DNA of 64,000 nucleotides from Leuctra nigra (GCA_934045905.1 OW203762.1:4960001-5024000), one strand, 5' to 3'; numbered from the stretch's first letter, positions 34,874-46,371 are shown. A program made the numbers and translations. The notes: generated by a model not told the origin, from the sequence alone.

Positions 34874-35058
34874 TCTAGAGTATATATCATATTTAATTAA
34901 CAGTTTCATGTCAGGTAGGTTTTTCTAATTGGTGATACCTATTTCATGTTTAGTTATGAAACATATCCTGCTGCCCGTGCTAACTCATATAGAAGAACCA
35001 CCGAGATAAGACGTCATCTCTCTTCATATCTCCGAACTTCAGTCCGCAGTTTCACATT

Positions 35059-35166
35059 ATGATTCCACTGTGCAGATTCTGCCTTGTGCGTAAACAGAAT
35101 CTTACACCAATATTTGACAAGAAAGAAATGATTCTGAAGAAGATTAATGATGTCGTTCAGTTAGAG
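35059..35166 (+). CDS. ZAD zinc-finger gene, exon 1 (first half of ZAD domain)
   Basis: ATG at 35059 opens 36 codons: MIPLCRFCLVRKQNL, then TPIFDKKEMILKKI and NDVVQLE, with donor GAG|GTAAGC at 35166/35167. C-R-F-C at residues 5-8 is the first zinc pair of a ZAD domain. The L.PIFD and hydrophobic I..I..V segments are the usual ZAD helix region. ZAD domains normally begin within a few residues of the N-terminus, so this ATG is the likely start. The second zinc pair is in exon 2 (ICQQC). Upstream DNA holds a MITE and the CRE/ETS repeat block. Confidence 0.8.
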
Positions 35167-35542
35167 GTAAGCTAGTGCCACTCGTAAATTAAGGGGAGAT
35201 TAGTACAGCAAGATTAAGGAGGGATTCCCGAATAGAGTTCTCTGAAATTTTTTTTTATTGTGATTAACAATATTTATTAATATTTCAAGCATTTGAAGTT
35301 TTCAACTAGGTAGGTAGAACCATATTCATAAAATGAGGAAATTGTAACACAGGCCTACGGCTACACATTAATGGCCACATAGGACACATTTTGGCACACA
35401 GGACAAATTAATTTAGATTTTCAATTCAAAATGTGAATAAAGGTGTGTAAATTAGAATTTTGTTAGAATCTCAGTCAGCCAATAGTTTAAAACTAATATT
35501 TAGTAGGAAATTTACTGTGCTTTTTTGAACTCCGCGTGTTAA

Positions 35543-36161
35543 CCCTCTAAGTGCCAACGTCGATTTTTTCGACACTTCGTAAAATTGGGGCCCTAAATTT
35601 TATTTAAGGGCGCACAGTGTATTTTATTGGTGGATTTGTTTATTTGATCAATAGTGGATCTATTGTTGAGCTGGATCAGTCGGTAAAATTACTTTAGAAG
35701 GCCGTGAAACATGATTCATAAAGATGGTGGTGAATTCTCGCCTATTGTTACCATGTGTGCAATTGCGCATGCGCAACTACTAAAATCGACGTATCTTTTA
35801 TTCTATTGCATATAATTGTTTGATTATTTTTTTGGTATTTCTCAGCATTGTAAATTACATTTATTTTGATAAAAACGATCATGGTAATTAGTGATTATTT
35901 TGTGCAAATAATTTGGCAAAATACCTTTTTATTTGTAATTAAATTTTATACGATTAATTATATTTTTAATCAATTGATATTTCGAAAAAAACTAAAATGT
36001 CATGCACTCATATGATTCTTTGGAGTCTTCTGAAACTTTTAAAACCAATCCCAATATTGTTGATCAATTATTTCATCTTCAAATTAATTTTCCCAATTAT
36101 GTCCACATTTCTGCTAAATAGGGCTGGCACTATACACTTTTTAGCCTTGGCACTTGTAGGG
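35543..36161. mobile_element. piggyBac-type MITE in intron 1 (619 bp)
   Basis: TTAA flanks both ends (35539-42, 36162-65). Inverted ends are CCCTCTAAGTGCCAACG and CCCTACAAGTGCCAAGG. Exact TTAA and CCC starts are the piggyBac hallmark. No transposase; the plus frame 35997-36194 has no recognisable domain. Confidence 0.85.
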
Positions 36162-36526
36162 TTAAAGTCAGGGCTAATTCACATAATGAAGTGATCTTGG
36201 AAATTAGTTCCGCTTGCACACATTTTCCTGCTTTTATAGGTCAAAAGGAATTCTATTAAATAAGCATTAGGACCTTTATTCGGGCATCCTCCTATAGCAA
36301 GTTAATGGCTTTTTTTCCACCTAACCGGCAGATTGCCAGTTGAGGTTTATGGTGAAGACAATGTTACTAAGACAGTAACAAGTATTTAGGTCAATTACGT
36401 TAAGTACTGATATAAAATTACTATAGTTCCATCAATAAGTCAATTCCTTAAAGTCCATTCATCCCGCTCCCGCACCATTAAGCCACCATTGCTGAGACGC
36501 TGTTTCTCAACTCAACTCAACTCAAC

Positions 36527-37536
36527 ATGAGACCTCCGCGTTGTAATGTCAATCCTCATCTAGTGTGTATGTCTTTGACATTGACAGATATCGCACGACG
36601 ATGGGCTGCCGGGAAGCATATGTCAGCAATGTGTCTTCCAACTCAACATGAGACCTCCGCGTTGTAATGTCAATCCTCATCTAGTGTGTATGTCTTTGAC
36701 AATGACAGATATCGCACGACGATGGGCTGCCGGGAAGCATATGTCAGCAATGTGTCTTCCAACTCAACATGAGACCTCCGCGTTGTAATGTCAATCCTCA
36801 TCTAGTGTGTATGTCTTTGACAATGACAGATATCGCACGACGATGGGCTGCCGGGAAGCATATGTCAGCAATGTGTCTTCCAACTCAACATGAGACCTCC
36901 GCGTTGTAATGTCAATCCTCATCTAGTGTGTATGTCTTTGACATTGACAGATATCGCACAACGATGGGCTGCCGGGAAGCATATGTCAGCAATGTGTCTT
37001 CCAACTCAACATGAGACCTCCGCGTTGTAATGTCAATCCTCATCTAGTGTGTATGTCTTTGACATTGACAGATATCGCAGACGATGGGCTGCCGGGAAGC
37101 ATATGTCAGCAATGTGTCTTCCAACTCAACATGAGACCTCCGCGTTGTAATGTCAATCCTCATCTAGTGTGTATGTCTTTGACATTGACAGATATCGCAG
37201 ACGATGGGCTGCCGGGAAGCATATGTCAGCAATGTGTCTTCCAACTCAACATGAGACCTCCGCGTTGTAATGTCAATCCTCATCTAGTGTGTATGTCTTT
37301 GACAATGACAGATATCGCATGACGATGGGCTGCCGGGAAGCATATGTCAGCCATGTGTCTTCCAACTCAACATGAGACCTCCGCGTTGTAATGTCAATCC
37401 TCATCTAGTGTGTATGTCTTTGACATTGACAGATATCGCACGACGATGGGCTGCCGGGAAGCATATGTCAGCAATGTGTCTTCCAACTCAACATGAGACC
37501 TCCGCGTTGTAATGTCAATCCTCATCTAGTGTGTAT
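36527..37536 (+). repeat. 121-bp exon-derived satellite, left array (8 full units plus 44 bp)
   Basis: Units start with ATGAGACCTCCGCGTTG at 36527, 36648, 36769, 36890, 37011, 37131, 37251, 37372 and 37493, with period 121 or 120. Each has 61 bp of intron end (through GTCTTTGACATTGACAG) and 60 bp of ZAD exon 2 (ATATCGCACGACGATGGGCT through CTTCCAACTCAAC). The array is preceded in the intron by CTCAACTCAACTCAAC, which supplies the junction homology. The last unit is cut by the transposon at 37537. Long frames such as 37011-37322 are repeat artefacts. Confidence 0.9.
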
Positions 37537-38130
37537 GGGTCGTTCCGCCTCAGGACAACCAAAAAATGACGAAAATTGACCTGACCTCTTGCGATTTTAA
37601 TAAATTTTTTTTTGAATATTGTCTACCTAAAAATAGTCGACACGTGTTTTTTTGTTTGACCTTGAGGGCAACCACTTCCGCAGTGCAAGCTTGCAAAATA
37701 TCATGATTTTGTACTTTTTGAACATTCCGCTTGCACTTTCATAGCTCGTAATTTTTGATCCAAATATCGTACAAAGATTATTTTTTTACCAAAATGAAGC
37801 TCTTTTTATGCTCTATTTTACTATTGTATACACAATATGTTTCTTAAATTACAACATTTAAAAATATGAAAGTGAAAAATTCAAAGTTCCATTACTCAAA
37901 AAGTCATTTTTTTATAATTTTTAAATTTTTACCATATAATTACTCATATGTTATCTACTTACTGTAAAACTTTCAAGTTGGAGTGTCTAGGGATGTGGGA
38001 GTAATGAATTATTTAGGGCATCAAGGTACTTGTGAAACCGCGCGGCAGAGCGCCGCCGCTGCTCTCGTTCTAGCGATCGCGGTAAAAACTCCACTGAACT
38101 CGATCACTATTGTAACTACTCATTTTCTAT

Positions 38131-38427
38131 TCTGTCTACTATAATTCAACAATTACTTTGATACTATTAGTTGTTAGTTGATTTGACAATCATAGCAATG
38201 GTTTAAATATGTATTCTCGTGGAACCACGAAAACCGTTATGTTCTGAAACCTTCGTTACACGACATCACAATAAATTCTCTCTGTCTACTATAATTCAAT
38301 TACTTTTATAATATTTGTTGTGGGTCGTTTTGACAATCAATGCATTGTTTTTATATGAGTTCTCATGGGATCACGAAAACAGTTATGTTCTGAAACTTTA
38401 GGTATACGACATCATAATAAAATCTCT
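38131..38427 (+). repeat. 150-bp tandem duplication within the transposon
   Basis: TCTGTCTACTATAATTCAA starts both copies (38131, 38281), and CACGAAAACCGTTATGTTCT / CACGAAAACAGTTATGTTCT recurs in each. The copies are moderately diverged. Confidence 0.75.
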
Positions 38428-39415
38428 TGTCTTACGTTTTGCTATTCATAGACGGTACTCCGTTCTTCGCCAATTTTTGCCGACCAATCATGTAATAAAT
38501 ATTCCTGTCAATTAATTTCAACCCTTTCAGTTTTTAATCCCTGCTCTGTGTTCGCCGACACGAACTGCCCACCCTGCGTTGGTCTCGGGTGCAGGTGTAT
38601 TTCTATAGGTATTGTTATTGGTTTTTAGGTATGTAATTGATTGAGGAGATTTTCTACACTGTGTAACTTCTAAGAGCAATCATATCTGTTTTGGCTTCCC
38701 AACCACACGGACCTCTGAGCTCTCCAAGTGTTGGGTGTTATAATAGGTATACATTTGTGTGTGGTTTTTTTTCTGATAGACAAGAAATACTGATATACCT
38801 ATTCGTAGTGCATTTCGTAGTGAAATTGGTGTTCAATTTTTTGCGTTTTTTATCTATGGTTTATCGAGTCGATGTAATTATTTAATGAAATCAATTTATA
38901 GAATAAGTTTACATCTATGTAGGCTTTTCCTATAGGTACCTACTTTCTGTAAAATTGAAGAGTTCAATAATTTGAGAGTAAATACTACTTATTACATTAT
39001 TTTCAAATTCAATCAGTGCGTCAAAGGTGTAAATCAGTCGCGACTTTGCTAAAAACTTTTCTTTTGTGCTGCAAGACGAGGCCCAGGGATTTTACTGAAA
39101 CAAATCGTCCACCACTCTCCATCCATTCGTCGCATACTACAAAGAGAATAGTGAAGTGAAACACATCAGTTTTGCAGTAATTTCTGAATGCAGCAGGATA
39201 CAGTTGCCGTCCGTTTATTTATTAAAAAAACTTATTAATTTTCTGAAACAATATTTTCAATCAGCCAACAAAATCATGTAGGTATTTATCAAATGGTTCA
39301 GCTGCCCAGTACAAAAATCGTAAAATATAAACAATATTTGCCGCCACAATGCAGCCGAGTGGCACTTCACAGCCACATCGCACGGAAAGGGGGCCTGTGA
39401 GGGTGTGGGTGGACT

Positions 39416-39640
39416 GTGAAGCGGCTTGCAGTCGAGCCAGTCTGCATGCCTTATGACGGCCAGATCATGGCTCCGCGACAACTCTATGACTGGGTCCAGT
39501 CCAACATCACATCCATCAACTTCGAGTATTGTACGCAAGATGAGCACGACTTGGAGGATCAGATTCTCGCGGCAAGATTTTCACAAGCACGTCTTATCTC
39601 TGGCACCCAGAAACTGCATTCATTTGTTCCTGTATCCATA
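39416..39640 (+). pseudogene. C-terminal remnant of a transposase-like protein, cut by a SINE
   Basis: After a possible acceptor (CTTGCAG at about 39431) the frame reads PVCMPYDGQIMAPRQLYDW, SINFEYCTQDEHDLED, ARFSQARLI, GTQKLHSFVPVS. It then runs into the poly-T of the SINE at 39641. The order PYDGQ, LYDW, RF..AR, GT..LHSFVP matches, from memory, the C-terminus of the same repeated invertebrate protein whose middle part is at 193-520. Only this segment is present, so it is not functional. It supports the view that the host element once encoded that protein. Confidence 0.5.
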
Positions 39641-39931
39641 TTTTTTTTTTTTTTTTTTTTTTTGTCTGGGGCTTAACGTCGCACTGTTCTGCAGCGAGGC
39701 TAATGGCGACAGATGGATGATTATGATGATGATCGGGAGATGATGGTGAAGAGTAGGTAAGGATGGAAGGTGGGAAGGAGGCGGTCGTGGCCTATTAGTA
39801 GGGTACCTTCCCAGCATTTGCCTGAAGACTGAGGGAAAACCACGAAAAAACCCCAGTCAGGAAGGACGGCCGCGGGAATCGAACCCGGGCCTCCGGAATA
39901 CAAGCTGAGAGCGTTAACCACTCACCCAACC
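39641..39931 (-). mobile_element. tRNA-derived SINE, full length
   Basis: On the minus strand: tRNA-like head with GGTTGGGTGAGTGGTTAACG (A box) and CGGGTTCGATTCCCGC (B box), body with AAATGCTGGGAAGGTACCCT, tail GTTAAGCCCCAGAC then a 23-base A-run (T 39641-39663). TGTTCCTGTA before the run and TGTTCCGTAA after the head may be the target duplication. It is inserted in the transposase remnant. A diverged relative is at 54303. Confidence 0.85.
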
Positions 39932-40629
39932 TGTTCCGTAAATTTACATTTATACGTGAGTATAAATGTCTATGCTGTATCAACACACGTCATTCAAACG
40001 AGAGTTTATTCCTACGCTGCAGAAGCAAGAGATGAATTTGTGTCCATCCAAGCAGATGAACTATTGTTTAAACATATCTGCGGCTTTGTCACGTGCAATC
40101 GCTAGAACGACAGCATCGCCCGCGCTCGGCCGCACGGATTCCCAAGTACGTTGACGCGCTAAATAATTTATTACTCGCACATCCCTTGACACTCCACTTT
40201 GAAATTTTTACAGTAAGTAGGTAACACATCGGCAATTATATGGTAAAAATTTTAAAAAAATTAAAAAATGACTTTTTGAGTAATAAAATTTTGAATGTTT
40301 TACATTCATTTCTTTAAATGATGTGGTTTAAGAAACATATTGTGTATAATATATTAAAATAGAGCATAACAAGAGCTTCAATTTGGTAAAAAAGGCATCT
40401 TTGTACGATGTTTGGATCAAAAGTTATGAGCTATGAGAGTGAGAGCGAAATGTTTAAAAAATACAAAATCATGATAATTTGCAAGCTTGCATTTCGGAAG
40501 TGGATGACCTCAAGGTCAAACAAAATTACACGTGTCGACTCTTTTTTAGTATACAATATTCCCACAAAAAATTAATAATATCCCAGGTGGTCAGGTTTTT
40601 TGCTTGGGGATTTGGAGCTGGAATGCCCC

Positions 40630-43282
40630 GTATGTCTTTGACATTGACAGATATCGCACGACGATGGGCTGCCGGGAAGCATATGTCAGCAATGTGTCTT
40701 CCAACTCAACATGAGACCTCCGCGTTGTAATGTCAATCCTCATCTAGTGTGTATGTCTTTGACATTGACAGATATCGCACGACGATGGGCTGCCGGGAAG
40801 CATATGTCAGCAATGTGTCTTCCAACTCAACATGAGACCTCCGCGTTGTAATGTCAATCCTCATCTAGTGTGTATGTCTTTGACATTGACAGATATCGCA
40901 GACGATGGGCTGCCGGGAAGCATATGTCAGCAATGTGTCTTCCAACTCAACATGAGACCTCCGCGTTGTAATGTCAATCCTCATCTAGTGTGTATGTCTT
41001 TGACATTGACAGNNNNNNNNNNNNNNNNNNNNNNNNNNNNNNNNNNNNNNNNNNNNNNNNNNNNNNNNNNNNNNNNNNNNNNNNNNNNNNNNNNNNNNNN
41101 NNNNNNNNNNNNNNNNNNNNNNNNNNNNNNNNNNNNNNNNNNNNNNNNNNNNNNNNNNNNNNNNNNNNNNNNNNNNNNNNNNNNNNNNNNNNNNNNNNNN
41201 NNNNNNNNNNNNGTCTTTGACATTGACAGATATCGCACAACGATGGGCTGCCGGGAAGCATATGCCAGCAATGTGTCTTCCAACTCAACATGAGACCTCC
41301 GCGTTGTAATGTCAATCCTCATCTAGTGTGTATGTCTTTGACATTGACAGATATCGCAGACGATGGGCTGCCGGGAAGCATATGTCAGCCATGTGTCTTC
41401 CAACTCAACATGAGATCTCCGCCTTGTAATGTCAATCCTCATCTAGTGTGTATGTCTTTGACATTGACAGATATCGCATGACGATGGGCTGCCGGGAAGC
41501 ATATGTCAGCAATGTGTCTTCCAACTCAACATGAGACCTCCGCGTTGTAATGTCAATCCTCATCTAGTGTGTATGTCTTTGACATTGACAGATATCGCAC
41601 GACGATGGGCTGCCGGGAAGCATATGTCAGCAATGTGTCTTCCAACTCAACATGAGACCTCTGCGTTGTAATGTCAATCCTCATCTAGTGTGTATGTCTT
41701 TGACATTGACAGATATCGCAGACGATGGGCTGCCGGGAATTATATGTCAGCAATGTGTCTTCCAACTCAACATGAGACCTCCGCGTTGTAATGGCAATCC
41801 TCATCTAGTGTGTATGTCTTTGACAATGACAGATATCGCATGACGATGGGCTGCCGGGAAGCATATGTCAGCCATGTGTCTTCCAACTCAACATGAGATC
41901 TCCGCCTTGTAATGTCAATCCTCATCTAGTGTGTATGTCTTTGACATTGACAGATATCGCACGACGATGGGCTGCCGGGAAGCATATGTCAGCAATGTGT
42001 CTTCCAACTCAACATGAGACCTCCGCGTTGTAATGTCAATCCTTATCTAGTGTGTATGTCTTTGACAATGACAGATATCGCATGACGATGGGCTGCCGGG
42101 AAGCATATGTCAGCCATGTGTCTTCCAACTCAACATGAGATCTCCGCCTTGTAATGTCAATCCTCATCTAGTGTGTATGTCTTTGACAATGACAGATATC
42201 GCATGACGATGGGCTGCCGGGAAGCATATGTCAGCCATGTGTCTTCCAACTCAACATGAGATCTCCGCCTTGTAATGTCAATCCTCATCTAGTGTGTATG
42301 TCTTTGACATTGACAGATATCGCACAACGATGGGCTGCCGGGAAGCATATGTCAGCAATGTGTCTTCCAACTCAACATGAGACCTCCGCGTTGTAATGTC
42401 AATCCTCATCTAGTGTGTATGTCTTTGACATTGATAGATATCGCACGACGATGGGCTGCCGGGAAGCATATGTCAGCAATGTGTCTTCCAACTTAACATG
42501 AGACCTCCGCGTTGTAATGTCAATCCTCATCTAGTGTGTATGTCTTTGACATTGACAGATATCGCACAACGATGGGCTGCCGGGAAGCATATGTCAGCAA
42601 TGTGTCTTCCAACTCAACATGAGACCTCCGCGTTGTAATGTCAATCCTCATCTAGTGTGTATGTCTTTGACATTGACAGATATCGCAGACGATGGGCTGC
42701 CGGGAATTATATGTCAGCAATGTGTCTTCCAACTCAACATGAGACCTCCGCGTTGTAATGTCAATCCTCATCTAGTGTGTATGTCTTTGACATTGACAGA
42801 TATCGCACAACGATGGGCTGCCGGGAAGCATATGTCAGCAATGTGTCTTCCAACTCAACATGAGACCTCCGCGTTGTAATGTCAATCCTCATCTAGTGTG
42901 TATGTCTTTGACATTGACAGATATCGCACGACGATGGGCTGCCGGGAAGCATATGTCAGCAATGTGTCTTCCAACTCAACATGAGACCTCCGCGTTGTAA
43001 TGTCAATCCTCATCTAGTGTGTATGTCTTTGACATTGACAGATATCGCAGACGATGGGCTGCCGGGAATTATATGTCAGCAATGTGTCTTCCAACTCAAC
43101 ATGAGACCTCCGCGTTGTACTGTCAATCCTCATCTAGTGTGTATGTCTTTGACATTGACAGATATCGCACGACGATGGGCTGCCGGGAAGCATATGTCAG
43201 CAATGTGTCTTCCAACTCAACATGAGACCTCCGCGTTGTAATGTCAATCCTCATCTAGTGTGTATGTCTTTGACAATGACAG
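40630..43282 (+). repeat. 121-bp exon-derived satellite, right array (at least 19 full units)
   Basis: The array resumes at GTATGTCTTTG, completing the unit broken at 37536. Full units start at 40711, 40832 and, after the N gap, at 41290 and every 120-121 bp to 43222. Variants at the exon start are GCACGACG, GCACAACG, GCATGACG (121 bp) and GCAGACG (120 bp); GAATTATATG replaces GAAGCATATG in some. The last unit (43222-43342) is not just satellite: from 43283 it is the real exon 2. Each unit carries an intact-looking AG acceptor but, apart from the last, no following donor. Confidence 0.9.
41013..41212. other. Assembly gap (200 N)
   Basis: Exactly 200 N. The visible parts on either side (61 and 77 bp of monomers) do not sum with 200 to a whole number of units, so the true array length here is unknown. 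Confidence 0.99.
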
Positions 43283-43408
43283 ATATCGCACGACGATGGG
43301 CTGCCGGGAAGCATATGTCAGCAATGTGTCTTCCAACTCAACTCCGCTCATTGCTTCAAGCAGAGGTGCATCACGGCGGAAAACAAGCTCAAAGCTTTCG
43401 TCTCACAG
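43283..43408 (+). CDS. ZAD zinc-finger gene, exon 2 (second half of ZAD domain)
   Basis: The acceptor TGACAATGACAG ends at 43282; the donor is CAG|GTATGC at 43408/43409. The 42 codons read ISHDDGLPGSICQQCVFQLN, then SAHCFKQRCI, then TAENKLKAFVSQ. Following exon 1 in phase 0, this completes a ZAD domain: DDGLP is the typical turn and C48-x2-C51 the second zinc pair, with F..RC and a closing helix. The first 60 bp are identical in kind to the exon part of every satellite unit; the array ends where exon-specific sequence (TCCGCTCATTGC) begins at 43343. It is the only unit with a downstream donor. Confidence 0.85.
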
Positions 43409-45456
43409 GTATGCAAATTCACAATGTAGTTGCAATTCATTGTAGGAAAGTGGAAAGTAACGGGATGTACGTACACGGGTCTTTTTAAGTGGATTTTAAG
43501 TTTTGTCTGTCTTTCGAAGAGTATTGTACAATTACAGCTAACTAATCTAAATAACTAGAGGGACCCGTCATGTAAAACATGACCAATGTGCACCAGTGAG
43601 GTATGCGTAAATATAAAACGACAGCAATATTTGTCAGCAGAGTGTGCGTCGTTAATACACTTGACGTCGTTGATGACCCAATATTAACAGAATACGTTAA
43701 CAAATGGGGAACGAAGAAAAGCAATTTGATCATAGGTACCTATTAAGATAAAACAATTTCATATAAGTTTCCAAATTTACACCAGAGTATTCGTACTAAG
43801 TTAAAATAAGAAGAAAAACAATGTATGCGCCGTAAAAAAAAAATATATATACATTACGTTGATACCTTGACCTGATGCCCACGACCTTTCTTCATTTGTG
43901 ATGCTATTACATGGTATCTACGGCTTCATTATACCTATTATACGTTCCTCAGATGTAGGGCGGAAGTAAATTTGTTTGATTTTGCGGTGCACAATTTTGG
44001 ATTGTAATCAAGCTCTATCAAGTACCGTTTCACTGATGTTAACAAATAACGTTATATTGAAGTATTCTCTTACAAAAACTCATGTCACCATTACAAATGA
44101 TTGGTTGATGTCAGAAATACTGTTCTCTGAGCTCACTTCAAGAATATTGAAATGACTTCAGCCCATCTACCTCTAATTAAAGTATAGATATTCAGTTGAC
44201 AATGTAAAACTTAAACATTGGTGCTTCAAACTTTATCAACAGCAACATGAATTCGTTGTCAATACATGACTCAATACAGACCACTCTACGAAATAAGAAA
44301 CGACTGAAAATGATTAATCTAACAACATTATTTAAAAACTTCGTCGGTTACATATTTTGAGGGTTACAGAACCGTGTTGATTAAATATGATTAAATGTAG
44401 GAAGAATATAATACATTTGATCGTTTGCAAATTGCAGCATGAGGCCAATGTTAAAAATCTATCGGCTTTGTTTGGTATTCATGGCCCTCTAAAATACAGA
44501 TCAAATGAAAAATTTAAAAAATTACACTTTGACGTTTCTTGGAGTAAAGAAGTTTTCTATGTAATGTCTCTTTTGAACGGTTATTATGTGTTATAGTAGA
44601 TTTTTTACACACTCAAAGGGATAAGGATTACGTTTTAGCTAAGTTATGGTTATTTCTTTACTTTGTGAAGGCAAAAGACGTATTTTTAGACACGATTGGC
44701 AATGAAAGGCCACCATTTTAAATACAAAATAGTGCCGTTTTCAATGTAATGTAAAGATTTGGACAGTTATTCTGTGTTTAAATACATTTCTTATAAACAC
44801 AAAGGGATAAGGATTGCCATTTAGGTAAGTTTCTGTTATTTATTTATGCACAAAGAGCAGAAGACATGACTTGGGCAATGTAACGTCGACCATTTTAATT
44901 TTAAATACAACATAGAGAGTGTGCGCGCGAAATTGAGAGGATGCGCGCGCAGGCGTTCCTGACACACACACACACACACAGACAGACAGAACTGGGTAAC
45001 TATAAGTAAGATGACACATATTTCAGTAGTACCAACCTCTGATACATCCTCAAAATGTTTTTTTTGTTTTTTTTTTTGTTTGTTTTAGCATTTTATTTAT
45101 TATAAACAGGTCAATACATTATAGTCAGACTAGGCCACATAGCCATAACTGGCTAGCCTGTGGCAATACATAATTCAATAAACCATAATAAATCAAAAAG
45201 AAATACAGCTCAATATTGCAGACATAATTAAATAAATCAATAAAATGATATTAATTGTTAGAAATAATCTTCAATTGATTGATGTGAATGTGAAGAAAGA
45301 CAAACCTCAGAATGCCTGTTGTGTCTCCGTTACTTTCCCGAGGCTGCTAAAAGCATACTACATTCTGATTGAGAGTACAGATCAGTTTTAATTAAGAGAA
45401 GTCAGTGTTAGATTGGTGCTTAAAGAATAATCCACATTCTTCTTTCTTGAACGTAG
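43409..45456. other. Intron 2 of the ZAD gene
   Basis: AT-rich intron (2048 bp). It contains a LINE tail at 45057, a (CA)n/(GACA)n run at 44966-44988 and two diverged direct repeats around ACACAAAGGGATAAGGATT (44613, 44799). It ends with a pyrimidine-rich tract and CGTAG at 45456. Confidence 0.6.
45057..45260 (-). mobile_element. LINE 3' tail in intron 2
   Basis: On the minus strand it carries CACAGGCTAGCCAGTTATGG, TGACTATAATGTATTGACC and ATAATAAATAAAATGC, then an A-rich tail. This resembles the 3' UTR of insect jockey-type LINEs. No coding part. Confidence 0.45.
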
Positions 45457-45777
45457 ATGTCTGGATCGTCGGTGGAAAGTGCTCTGGATCTGTTTCCGAG
45501 CGACCCTGGCCTCCACGACAGCGACAGCGAAGCGGAGTTCGACTTGCCCCCGTGCGAGGTCGTTTACACGGAACCCAACCAGACCCTCATGGAAACCAAG
45601 GAGCGACTCGACACGTTCGACGCGTTTCCCATAAAACAGGAGAAGGCGGTGAAAGTGGAGGAGAAGAGCGACGAGGAGTTGGAATCAGACTTGGACAATA
45701 CGGAGTTGGGCGGACAGGAAGCGGAGGCCGACGAGATGCCGGTGACGAAGAAGCTCACTCCAGCGCAGTTGCTTGCG
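45457..45777 (+). CDS. ZAD zinc-finger gene, exon 3 (acidic linker)
   Basis: The acceptor TTCTTGAACGTAG ends at 45456 and the donor is GCG|GTGAGA at 45777/45778. The 107 codons begin MSGSSVESALDLFPSDPG and are rich in D and E (DSDSEAEFDL, EEKSDEELESDLDN). Two psi-K-x-E sumoylation-type motifs, IKQE and VKVE, sit close together. Without exons 1-2 the first Met could be taken as the start, but the acceptor directly before it and phase agreement favour an internal exon. GC content is clearly above the surrounding introns, as expected for coding DNA. Confidence 0.85.
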
Positions 45778-46371
45778 GTGAGAGTTTTATAATAATCCTG
45801 TCCGGTTAGTGGGTTTCTAGGACGGATTGGGCCTGGCTTCGCTTGGCGAGTCCTTCCTCTTCTCTATCTTCCTACCACCTCTCTTCCATAACTTCTCCAG
45901 TCTCTCTCGCACATCCTCTGCTACCAACTCCCTCCACTTCTTCCTCAGGCTTCCCACTCTTCTTCTATCACTACTTGCAGCTTCGAACTCCCGACCCGAC
46001 AAGGTATTTTCTTCCTGCATCATCTTCATGTGGCCAAATCCCCCATAACTTTCATGAATGTCAATCTCTCCACTTTCAAATTCGTTCTAATTTTACAGTC
46101 CTGATCCTGTCTATAGTTATTTCTTGTTTAAAAAAAAGTTAAAGCTGTTCACAATTTAAAATCCTTCAAATTTTAATAATAAATAATGTGTCATAACTCA
46201 TAATAATTATAAAATAATATTAGGTATATAAAATAATAATAAATAATTTAACAATTCAAATTGATGCTCAAACGAAACTCTATATGTACATGTAGTTTTA
46301 CATCGATGTCGGGTGGAATAATGTCCAGTCGCAATTAGTACTAACTAATACATTAATTTCTCCATCTCTAG

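Larger units (their letters stand above)
37537..40629. mobile_element. 3.1-kb inverted-repeat DNA transposon inside the satellite
   Basis: It begins GGGTCGTTCCGCCTC and ends, inverted, GGGGCATTCCAGCTC. Arms of roughly 550 bp are paired, for example GCAAGCTTGCAAAATATCAT at 37686 with its inverse near 40470, and CTCGTTCTAGCGATCGC with GCAATCGCTAGAACGAC. GTAT (or GTATG) flanks both sides. The two pieces of the split satellite unit (44 and 77 bp) sum to 121. The interior holds a 150-bp tandem duplication, a transposase-like ORF remnant and a SINE. Arm divergence shows the element is not young. The family was not identified. Confidence 0.8.

Noticed and set aside
35997..36194. Hydrophobic 65-codon frame
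   Set aside because: It lies inside and across the edge of the piggyBac MITE. AT-rich DNA gives hydrophobic residues by chance.
37011..37322. 103-codon open frame in the satellite, and similar ones at 40832, 42619 and 42981
   Set aside because: They cross monomer borders in a mixture of frames created by the 120/121-bp period. Only the exon part of each unit corresponds to a real protein segment.
36527..43342. CRISPR-like regular repeats
   Set aside because: Units are contiguous without unique spacers and the genome is eukaryotic.
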